Assembly (NCBI GenBank): GCA_003427395.1
Contig: BFEA01000031.1
Span: 1,297,987 to 1,337,185 of the forward strand
DNA: 39,199 bases
Reading direction: 5' to 3'
Source: Chara braunii
Taxonomy: Eukaryota; Streptophyta; Charophyceae; Charales; Characeae
Shown here: piece by piece, positions 31,805 to 39,199 of the stretch
How positions within the stretch are numbered: position 1 is the first letter of the stretch
Layout of the letters: the number at the start of each line of letters is the position of its first letter
Notes under the pieces: model-generated
Seen by the model: the letters and a program-made list of their open reading frames with translations, nothing else
Told to the model about the DNA's origin: nothing
Database searches by the model: none
Program-made: the position numbers and the translations under genes

Positions 31805-32345
31805 GGTTTCGGCCCACCACTGGCCAGGAATGCCAGACGTCCCGTCAGTCTGACACACCTCATTCGGCCCGCCTCAGGCCAGGACTAGTCAGACCATCTG
31901 TCTTGACAACCCCTTTGACCTGCCTCCAGGTCAGGACCAATCATACCCACTACTCGAGTATGGCAGCCCTTTGGCACTCTCGCCAGGACACCCGGACTAT
32001 AGCGGGTCTAGTCACCCTATGACAGTCCGGTCAGTCAGACTGTCCCGAATCCAGATTTGACCACTGCGGTCAGGGACCGACTCACCTACCAGTTTTTGGC
32101 CAAGGGCGCTGGCTACTCCGCCCAGATTTTTGAACGTGGAACCCGGTCTAACCACGGTTCCAGGTTCTGGCTAACCTCACTGGATTGCATCCTCTTACTG
32201 CGGTAGGGTTCCAGCTGACCTCTTTCAGCCTCATAGGCCAGACTCCCGGAGTCTTAGCCTCAGCTGATTACGGAATTCGACACTCGTGTCGGGGACCTGC
32301 TGACCCCACCAGATTGCAACCTACTGCGGTAAGGCTCTCGCTGGC
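31805..32345. repeat. Array of short hairpins, each closely followed by a GGA or GGGA
   Basis: Successive stems are GGCC/GGCC (31811-31825 and 31866-31880), TGACCT/AGGTCA (31916-31933), TGGC/GCCA (31972-31985), TGACC/GGTCA (32058-32072), TGGAACC/GGTTCCA (32137-32162), AGGTT/AACCT (32162-32177), AGACTC/GAGTCT (32240-32254) and CGACAC/GTGTCG (32278-32291). Most are followed within a few bases by GGA or GGGA, and the loop is often CYTC- or ACTGC-like. A second layer of repetition is GATTGCAWCCT..TACTGCGGTA at about 32183 and 32312. Confidence 0.7.
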
Positions 32346-32465
32346 CCCGGCAATCAACGCATCCTTAGGTTAGAGAAGAAAACCCCAGGCACAGACAACC
32401 AGGCAAGCATATCATAACCCACAAGCAGACTACCCACGCCCCATAACAGGACAAACAATTTCTCA

Positions 32466-32695
32466 AGAGACGTCCCTTCAGTCTCAAGAGGCACTGAATA
32501 ATAACATGCTAGCCAACACTAAGAGTTCGCAAGGGACCTCCCTTCGGCCTCAAACAAAGAACTTAGTGCTAGCCCCAGAGAGGTCCCTTCCCTCAACTGG
32601 GATTTCTTTTCCAAGCGACGTCCCGTCAATCTCAAGGAAATACTGAAATACTAATCTCAGAGAGTTCCCTTCCCTCATCTGAGTGAATACAGGCC
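32466..32695. repeat. Degenerate tandem repeat with CGTCCCTTCAGTCTCAA motif
   Basis: Variants of GACGTCCCTTCAGTCTCAAG alternate with CAGAGAGGTCCCTTCCCTCA-type units roughly every 50-60 bases. No coding. Confidence 0.7.
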
Positions 32696-32720
32696 CTTAG
32701 CCAAAAAACTCGAAGTTCCT

Positions 32721-33055
32721 CTACTGACCACTCTTCGTCAAGTAAAGTTGAACTTTCTTTATGCCTGCCTTCATCTGAGTCTCTTGAATGGACAACTTAG
32801 TCAGAGACACGAAGCCATTTTGCTGATAACTTTCATTTAGACAAGACTGGATTTCTTTATGCCCATCATGCTTTCTTTTTGTAATAAGAATAATACTGCT
32901 CATATCATTTGATGTGCCACAGCCATGAGTTTTCTCAAATCTTGACACTGTGTCAATGCTCCCAGAACTGTACTCACAGTTACTCCCCACTCTCAGGATT
33001 TGACACTCATGGAACGACTGCAGCGATGCATCAAAGATATAGTCTCATTAACTTA
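32721..33055 (-). other. 3' flank of the retroelement, tentative polypurine tract
   Basis: On the minus strand, GAGAGTGGGGAGT (plus-strand 32982-32994) lies about 270 bases beyond the end of pol and is a candidate polypurine tract, which would place a 3' LTR start near 32978. No matching second LTR could be found by eye, so this is tentative. An 89-codon frame at 32721-32990 has no recognisable product. Confidence 0.2.
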
Positions 33056-33059
33056 GTTG

Positions 33060-33178
33060 CTTGCTGAAATAGATAATGAATTGACTTGCTGAAAACTGAA
33101 ATATTGAAACTGAGATGCTGAAACAGAAGTATTGAAACTGAAATACTGAAGTTGAAATGCTGAATCGACTATGCAAGA
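33060..33178. repeat. Degenerate TGAAACTGAAATACTGAA repeat
   Basis: About seven loose copies of a ~15-17-base unit (CTGAAACTGAAATA) lie between the retroelement pol end and its 3' flank. They are similar in style to the tract at 23490-23905. Confidence 0.85.
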
Positions 33179-33259
33179 ATGATCATTGTCTGCCGATAAC
33201 TGAGCCTCACTGTCTCAGTGTCTTACTGTACTCTTTCTCAGTCCTCTATGACCGTTCTC

Positions 33260-34390
33260 TTACTCGGATGATTGACTTCTCTTTCCTCTCTTTGGAGTCA
33301 CTGTAGGGATCAAGTCAGGGTCTCTGAAGATGAACTTACGGAGTCTTGACCCGGATACCATATCATGAACCCTGGATCCATCCATTTTTAAGATCTCATA
33401 AACCTTGCCTTCTACCTCTACTGTAATTTTGTAAGGACCAAGTCATCTGGACTCCAATCTTTTGGTCCATTGTGTCTCAAGAGAACTATCAAACAGAAGA
33501 ACAACATCTCCAATCTTCAATTTCTCTTTTCTTATATACATTTTCTTGTTCCATCTTTCTTGATCCGATAGCCTGCTGGATGTCATTCTCTTTGCTGAAT
33601 CCATCACTACCTGATCAACTTCAGATATCTGTCTCATTCTGATCTGAAGGAGTTCTGAAATAGAATAATCCCTGTCACTTTCCTGACTTGACCATGTCTT
33701 AACAGTACTCTCAATAGGCAATGTAGCATATCGGCCGTACCACAGTGTAAAAGGTGCATAACCAGTAGTTCTCTTGACTGTGATATTATCAGCATATAAA
33801 GCAGCTCTTAACACCTTTGGTCAGTTACTGAGTTTCCCTTCACACCACTTGGTCAATGAATCTTTCAGAGTTTTGTGGCCTCTTTCAACAGGTGCATTCG
33901 CCTGAGGATGGTAAGTAGTCACATACCGAATTCTGACACCCAATCTGAGTGGAATTCTTCTGACAACCTCATTTCTTAATTCTGATCCTCTGTCTGAGAC
34001 AAATTCTCTGATAAAAGGATACCTGAGATAGAGTTCCTTTATCCAATCAGCCACTTGCTCGGCTGTCTTCCTTTTCAGAGTTTTTGCCTCAACGTATCAA
34101 GAGAAATTATCTCTCATGTTTAGTATGTATCTCATGCCACCCTTGCCTGGAGGCATAGTGATGAGATCCAGATGAACTCTACTACCTGGCTCTACCAGGA
34201 TTGTAGGAAATATGAGCTCAATCATCCTTGTGGTAGACCACTTCAAACATAAGACACATGATTTACAGTATCTGAAAATCATGTCTTTTATGCCAGGCCA
34301 GAAGTAGAGTTTGACATTCTTGGAGTAGGTAGCTTCAGCAGCCTTGTGGCCACCGGCAACCGACTCATGTAGAGGAGCGATTATCTCTAA
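33260..34390 (-). pseudogene. Integrase, with four domain segments separated by stops
   Basis: Joins element DNA to the chromosome. The HHCC zinc finger (LHESVAGGH..YCKSCVLC) lies at about 34245-34372. The catalytic triad is complete: Asp in VHLDLI (34166-34168), Asp in VSDRGSE (33992-33994) and Glu in NAPVERGH (33884-33886), with 35 residues between the last two. Stops are TGA at 34097-34099, 33821-33823 and 33443-33445; the last two fall where Trp is expected (before PK and LGPY). The C-terminal region has GDVVLLFDSS and a GPY/F-like LGPYKI module, ending at TAA 33260-33262. No chromodomain is seen after it. Confidence 0.93.
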
Positions 34391-34918
34391 CTACCTCTCT
34401 TTACCACAGACCACTCTTAGTGAAGGTAGGCCTCCCTTACCATCCACAAAAAGATGTCCTCTTTTTAGTCTGAATTTCTTCCTTGAATCTTTACAATAAT
34501 ATTCTTTTAACCGCTCCCTTTCCATCTTTCTGCCAATCTCTTGATAATTTTCATCATATTCTTCAAAGAAGAAAAATATCTCTTCTTCCTTCTTTTCACT
34601 CTCTTCTTCTTCCTTTGAACCTGAACTTTCCCCAACCTCATGAGCAGCCACTGCTGCAGCATTGACTTTAGCATACCAATCATTTGGTTCATCTTCCTTT
34701 TCTTTCCCAAGAACCGATTCATAAATATACGCACTAGGGATTTCTCCCCAACTGTCTCTTTCTTCTGACCATGGACTCCACTTGTAGGAGCATGGCACCT
34801 CGTAGTCCTCATCATGTTTCTCATTAAGAAAATTATCAACATACGCAGATTCTTCAATCGTTCCGTTCACATCTTTTTCTTCTTCCTCTCGCCACTCGAT
34901 CCGGCTTAAGCCATCCGC
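34391..34918 (-). pseudogene. Acidic RNase H-integrase linker
   Basis: In the same frame as RNase H. It reads ADGLSRIEWREEEE, then a Trp- and acid-rich stretch (SYKWSPWSEERDSWGE), a Glu-rich run (KEEEESEKKEEE), then KKFRLKRGHLFVD and LRVVCGKER, the usual lead-in to the integrase zinc finger. It ends in a TAG at 34391-34393 where the family has Gln (CAG). Long acidic linkers here are, as I recall, typical of the algal/fungal relatives; no separate enzyme domain is visible. Confidence 0.8.
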
Positions 34919-35399
34919 TCAGTTTTTCTCAGTGGGGATTTTTTCCAGTTTGAAATCATATGTCCAGATGAAAGCGATCCACCTGCTGACTGTTGGATCT
35001 ACCTGTTGGTGCTTTTCAATGACACCTATTACAACAGATGCATCAGTCCTCATGATGAACCTCCTTCCTAAAACGTAATGCCTGAAGCATCTGAAGCTAT
35101 GGATGATTGACAGTAGCTCTTTCCTGAATTGGGTGTAGCCTCTTTCAGTAGAATTGAGAGTTCTGCTTTCAAATCTTAAAGGTCTTTCTCTCTCATTTTT
35201 ATCTTTCTGAATAAGTACTCCACCCAGAGCAACTGGCCCTCCATCCGCCTCAATGATGAAAGGTCTTGTCTCCTCATCATCATAATATGGTACTCCCAAC
35301 ACTACACCACCATCTCTTAGTTTTTTTTGCAACGTTTCTGTTGCGGTTTGTCTTTTATCATTCCATGCTAAGTTAGCCCCTTGTCTTACCATCTCTCTC
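34919..35399 (-). pseudogene. RNase H domain
   Basis: Degrades the RNA strand of the RNA-DNA hybrid during reverse transcription. Continuous from the RT in the same frame. Visible residues are the catalytic Asp in IIEADGGP (residue 50 of this segment), Glu in FRKELLSI and Asp in MRTDASV, followed by WIAFIWTYDFKLEKIP. It ends in a TGA at 34919-34921 inside the N-x-ADGLSR motif, where an Arg codon (CGA) is expected, which fits a single C-to-T change. The reading frame continues directly beyond the stop. Confidence 0.93.
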
Positions 35400-36520
35400 A
35401 GAGGCTCTGCAAGGGCAGCAAAATGAGGAATAAAAATCCTTCAGAATCCACAGACTCCCAAGAAGCTTCTGACGTCTGTCACTCTTTTGAGAGGCAGAGA
35501 CTAGTTTAAGATCTTGTCAATCTTCTTAGGATCTGGGCTCCTATCCTTGGAGAATCATCTGAAGCCCAAGATTATCACTTTGGTTGGAAGAGAAGGGACT
35601 TTGGCCCGCTAGCAGTCAGATTATACTTCCGAAGTCTTTCTAGGACCATCTTTACTCCTTCAGCATGTTCCCAGACAAACTTTCTGACTCCCCCTGCGAC
35701 CAAAGTCTCATCTTTTACCAAGGGTCCTTTTACAGGATTATCATCAATATAGGGACTGATTATTTCAGGAGAAATATCCTGCATGACTTTGATCATATCC
35801 CTTTGAACCACTGCCATCCCGTTAGTCCAGCCCTGAGGTACCACACACATCTGAACAAGCCCCCTTGGCGTGTGCATGGCAGTCATTGGCCAGCCAGTGG
35901 GATCAATAGGGAACTGATCATAGCCAGAATACAAGTCGACTAGAGAATAAATACATCGACCAGCAAAGGATTCGGCGAGGAGATCAGCATTAGGAAGACT
36001 ACCTGCATCACGTACTGTCACAAAATTGAGCTTCTGAAGATTCTGTATCCATCTTAGTCCGCCCCCTGGTTTTCAGAAACAAAACCAGTGGTTAACATAC
36101 GGTCCATCAGCAGGTTCAGCAACATTAGATGCAATCTTCTTGTCAAGGTACTTTACAACTTCTGCCTCTTCCTTCAAGGCATACTTGGTTGGTCTATCAT
36201 TCCATGGAACGTGATCAATTGTCCAAATCTTGGCCATCTTGATCATGTCCACGTCCAATCGCCCCCTCTCTTCATCATTAAAGGAGAAAGCACTAGAGAA
36301 TTCCTGACACATTTTGAAGATATATTTTTTCTCTTTAGGCAGGATAAACTGATCATAGTCTATCTTCATTGTGTCAAACCTTTTTTTTGTGACCCTATTC
36401 TCCAGTTTTGCTGATTCCCTCAATGCTCTTATAATTTGCCTTTTCTTTTCCAATGCTTCATCATAATCTTTCTCTATTAAGACTGCCACTGTTTTTTTTT
36501 TACCCCCTTGGACTTGTATT
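35400..36520 (-). pseudogene. Reverse transcriptase domain, with stops and a frameshift
   Basis: Copies element RNA into DNA. The N-terminal part (36489-36076) leads to NHWFCF and a TGA at 36073-36075 where an Arg or similar residue is expected. The palm follows: VDLYSGYDQFPIDP with the first catalytic Asp at 35935-35937, MHTPRGLVQMCVVPQGWTN, and the YIDD box at 35740-35751 carrying the other two catalytic Asp. A one-base loss near 35575 changes frame. The thumb/connection (VIILGFR.., SFLGVCGF..) then has TGA at 35555-35557, TAG at 35501-35503 and TGA at 35441-35443, each where Trp is expected. The catalytic residues are intact but the protein is not. Confidence 0.95.
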
Positions 36521-36549
36521 TTCTTTTTAACCGAGTGACTATTTTCCTA

Positions 36550-37511
36550 AAAAATAGTGGGTCGATGCAAATCTCAATTTCATCTTTCCTCCCTTAGCAG
36601 TTTTTACAGCTTTCTTGAAGCCTTCAATTTGCTCGTCCTCATCCTCGAGTTTACCAAGGGCTTTCATCATTTTCAAAACTTGATTGATTCCCACTGAAAT
36701 CTCTTCTTTTGCTTCTCGTTTTCCTTCCTCCTTTAGTCTCCTAACCCTTTCAGCAGATTCCTCCCTCCTGATCGAATTAGCAGATAGTTGATGCTTGAAG
36801 TCATTTTTCGTACCGACCATAAAGGTCTGCTCTTGAGCAGTCTCGGGATCCTGCAGACTGATCCAAGATGACCTCTCATGACAAAAAAATTGGACCGCCT
36901 CCATCCTATGCAAGACTGGAGTTCCCAGGATATAGTCATGATCCAGATCCGGTACTACAAAACCCAGTAACTCCACAGTCATCGTTCCAACCTTGATAGG
37001 TAAATTATCAATGAATCCTGCCACGAACAGCTCTCCTGCAATATTACTCAGTACATTTTGTGCAGGTCTGTCAATAGATAAACTACATGCTTCCATCGTT
37101 CTTCGCGAAAGAAGTATCATCTCTGCCCCAGAATCTACCAGGGCTAGAATCTTCACTTGATTAATGTGAATTGTAAGATGCCCACAACCAATGGTTGCAA
37201 ATCTCATCTTGCAACCTGGTAGTGATCTATTCACTTGGTTGGGAAAGACTGACCCTAAATAATTAACTTTCGTTTTCTTCTTCTCAATTAACCTTTCAAC
37301 TCTACTCTCAGTTTGGGTGCTAGCGTCATTGCTTCCTTGAAAGACAGTGTCACTTCCGTTTCTTCCAGCATCTTAGCAATTACATCAGAAATCACAGTCC
37401 CATCATCCAAATCACTCTTGATAATATATTTTTTCTTTCTCCCTTGTTCATTTTTTTCCTGTGAACGTTCCGGTTCAGGATCATGAAGGATGTCGATAAG
37501 TGATTCCTCAG
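36550..37511 (-). pseudogene. gag-protease linker and retroviral-type aspartic protease
   Basis: Cleaves the polyprotein. The upstream linker (37511 to about 37275) reads openly and includes VTLSFKEAMTLAPKLRVELK, a segment I associate with this family; one missing A near 37275 shifts the frame. The catalytic motif is LVDSGAEM, with the active Asp at 37133-37135, and the flap/C-terminal signature is YILGTPVL about 75 residues later. A charged helical tail follows. The frame ends at a TAG at 36547 because of a one-base loss in an A run; the same protein continues in the next frame (KIVTRLKRKYKSKG) into RT. Confidence 0.9.
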
Positions 37512-39001
37512 CCTTTTTTTTTTTTTTTTTTTCCTATCATTTGAGGTGTCATACAGGTTTGGTGGTTCCTTACTTCACCAACCCTGACACTGGGTTCCAT
37601 GATAAGTTCTGGGGGTAGATCACCATGGAATGACATCATGTTAGCCAGGAGATGAGCCATTTCATTGGAAGAGGACTCTACTAATTCAGAAGGATTCTGA
37701 AAACTAGGGTTCCCTCCCAATGGAGACTCACTTGTTGATGCCTCACTAGGCTCACACTCTGTCAGTGTTAAGGACTGCAGAGACAGCTTAATCATGGTAT
37801 AAGGGTCACTTGCTATTTGTACCAGTTTATCAGGCAAGTCTCTAATGAGGAAATGAACATTCACATTGCTCTTTCTCTTCTTTTTAATCTTCATCTTCTC
37901 ATCGTGTTTAAGAGCAAGAAGCCTCATACCTCCCGGATGTCTGGGGTCCAACTTATTCCATGAACTATCACAGACATGACCCATTGCATCTTTCTTTGCC
38001 ACCCCACTCCTTACATCCTCCTCAAGAGGTTTGCAATAGGTGGTAGTATGTCCACTTTCGCCACAATAATAGCAAGTGAAACTCCTCTTAGGACGCTCAT
38101 CATATTTTTTTCTCTCTCTGTTTCCTCCGTCACCATTTTTCCCATTCCTTTTGGTTCTGGACGAATCCCCCTTCTTACCATGATTTTCGTTATCATCATC
38201 ATCGTCGTCATCTTCCTCACTTTCAGCCTTTTTCTTTCCCCTGTCATCCACAGCATGCGTTGCAGGCCTTGCAGGTATAAAGTTAGCCATCACTTTTTCA
38301 AGAATATTTTCAGCAGTCAGATTGCTTCCTCTATTCATTCCATTCTCAGTCTCCCAATCATTGACCAAAGTGTTGATATGACCATTTCTTATGGGAGACG
38401 GTAGGTAGAGTTCTTATGATTGCAACCATTTCATCCCATCTGAGAGGATAGTGTTGAGCCTGATTAAGAACCGCCTGCCTCTCAGTGTCAGTAAAATTTG
38501 TCAAAAATATATTGCACCTCTTAGCCTCATCCAAGTACGGAATTCTTCTTGCTGTTCAGATGAAGGTCTGAAGAAAAACATTGAAAGTGTCATACTTAGC
38601 TCTTCTGACGTTGAGAAATCCTTAGTTGTAGTTGGAACTGAATCTTTCTCAATTTTTTTTTCCAGTCTCTCTTTAACCTCTTTCCATGTAGTGACACCTT
38701 CCATTAGTTCCTGAACGGCCAGTCTTGAGTCAGTATCACAGTAAGATAAAAGGTGCTTAAGCCGTTGCTTATCTGTCCAACCATAACTGAATCCAAATAA
38801 TTCATACTCGTCCAAGACGTCATTAACCTGGGGTCCTCTGAAACAGGGAATTCTTTCATCTGACCTCTTTGCTCTTGCAATATCTGACTCTCCTTTGATT
38901 GTATCAACCCTCTCGACCAGTTTCCGTATAACCCCAACCAAGGCCTCTTCATTGGTCCTTGCTGATGTACTCGGTCTTGCTCGCCCTGCCATCTTGACCA
39001 T
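37512..39001 (-). pseudogene. gag: gag (capsid and nucleocapsid), frameshifted
   Basis: Structural protein that packages element RNA in the cytoplasmic particle. The first segment (38999 down to about 38535) holds a capsid-like helical region with IPCFRGPQVNDVLDEYE and GWTDKQRLKHLLSY. The frame moves by one base near 38535 (continuing as CNIFLTNFTDTERQAVLNQ) and returns near 38365. The third segment has a Lys/Asp-rich linker and a CX2CX4HX4C zinc knuckle (CYYCGESGHTTTYC, plus-strand 38033-38074), then a HPGGMR motif. The end lies in a long A run on the sense strand (37512-37531), where another frame change occurs before the protease region. No stop codon interrupts the three frame segments; the damage is by small indels. 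Confidence 0.9.
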
Positions 39002-39199
39002 AAACGTTTTCCAGATATCCTATTCTCTCCCTCTGTCACTCTTGCCCTCTCCTTCCTTGCCCCTCAGTCTCTCACTCTTCTAGCGAGGGATACAGACTCG
39101 TTTCTTTCTTCTCTTGTCTGCTCTACCCCTTGAGAGTTATGTACATATAGGGTATAAGCAATAATGGATTGGGTAGTGATCAAGGGCAGTGCAATCCTT
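39002..39199 (-). other. Retroelement leader or LTR portion, truncated by the window
   Basis: Purine-rich on the element's sense strand (GAGAGA, GGAAGGAGAGGG), with a TATA-like CTATATGTACATAA further 5' (plus-strand about 39137-39152). I found no tRNA primer-binding site (no TGGTA-type match) and no repeat of this sequence at the 3' side, so the LTR boundary is unresolved. Confidence 0.4.

Larger units (their letters stand above)
33260..39001 (-). mobile_element. Decayed Ty3/gypsy-type LTR retrotransposon, gag-pol body
   Basis: Domain order on the minus strand is gag with CCHC knuckle, aspartic protease, reverse transcriptase, RNase H, integrase, which is the Ty3/gypsy arrangement. Start is the ATG at 38999-39001 (a second ATG lies three codons on); an in-frame TAG sits upstream at 39020-39022. 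The last in-frame stop is TAA at 33260-33262. About seven single-base frameshifts and nine internal stops break the frame, so it cannot make a full polyprotein. Motif wording resembles, from memory, a family in charophyte algae and basidiomycetes. Flanking LTRs were not located. Confidence 0.95.

Noticed and set aside
33443-36075. TGA read as tryptophan (altered genetic code) in the retroelement
   Set aside because: Many ordinary TGG Trp codons occur in the same frame, two of the stops are TAG, one TGA replaces Arg, and frameshifts are also present. Mutational decay is simpler.
39002-39199. Identifiable 5' LTR with primer-binding site
   Set aside because: No tRNA-complementary TGG-type site and no copy of this sequence found at the other end; the boundary stays undefined.

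Overview
The window reads as nuclear DNA of a large, repeat-rich eukaryotic genome. Intergenic sequence dominates, microsatellites and homopolymers are common (CT, GA, AT, AAT, a 58-base T run), there are scattered Ns, and no operon-like coding exists. The only coding sequence I recognise with confidence is a decayed Ty3/gypsy-type LTR retrotransposon on the minus strand at 33.26-39.0 kb. Its reverse transcriptase, integrase and gag/protease wording resembles, from memory, a family abundant in charophyte green algae (Chara-like) and in some basidiomycete fungi. A charophyte is my best guess, but it is only a guess.

Layout. 0-3.5 kb: microsatellites, a TTTCAACAAG-type short tandem array and simple repeats. 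3.95-4.4 kb: an AT-rich foldback (MITE-like) element. 4.74-5.3 kb: three copies of a 177-bp tandem repeat. 5.6-7.0 kb: GC/CpG-rich, GA-rich DNA with a (GA)n tract. 7.07-7.77 kb: a degenerate tandem array. 7.9-8.2 kb: clustered perfect hairpins. 8.7-9.25 kb: two separate local duplications. 9.3-13 kb: AT-rich, gene-poor DNA with a 10-bp-stem hairpin and a nearly perfect 126-bp palindrome. 13-14.3 kb: GC-richer with small hairpins. 14.99-15.6 kb: five copies of a ~120-bp tandem repeat. 15.85-16.68 kb: ten copies of a short core flanked by variable but self-complementary stems. 16.7-20.4 kb: C-rich, including a four-unit ~180-bp hairpin array and a 30-base palindrome. 21.4-21.7 kb: multi-stem repeats. 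23.5-24 kb: a GCTGAT-type degenerate tract. 26.5-28.3 kb: weak, broken minus-strand coding signal. 28.8-29.8 kb: three long repeat units. 30.17-31.16 kb: a TATA box and a possible short spliced gene. 31.4-32.7 kb: more short tandem and hairpin repeats. 33.1-39.2 kb: the retroelement.

The retroelement keeps gag (with a CCHC zinc knuckle), protease, RT, RNase H and integrase in Ty3 order, but it carries about seven 1-nt frameshifts and nine internal stops. The stops whose ancestral residue can be inferred are all explicable by C-to-T or G-to-A transitions, so the copy is dead.

The most interesting unexplained structure is the set of hairpin arrays between about 8 and 32.4 kb. In several independent families the unpaired core is conserved between units, while the stem sequence changes and still pairs with itself. 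This could be selection on an RNA or DNA fold, or palindrome correction by template switching during replication. The sequence alone does not decide which.
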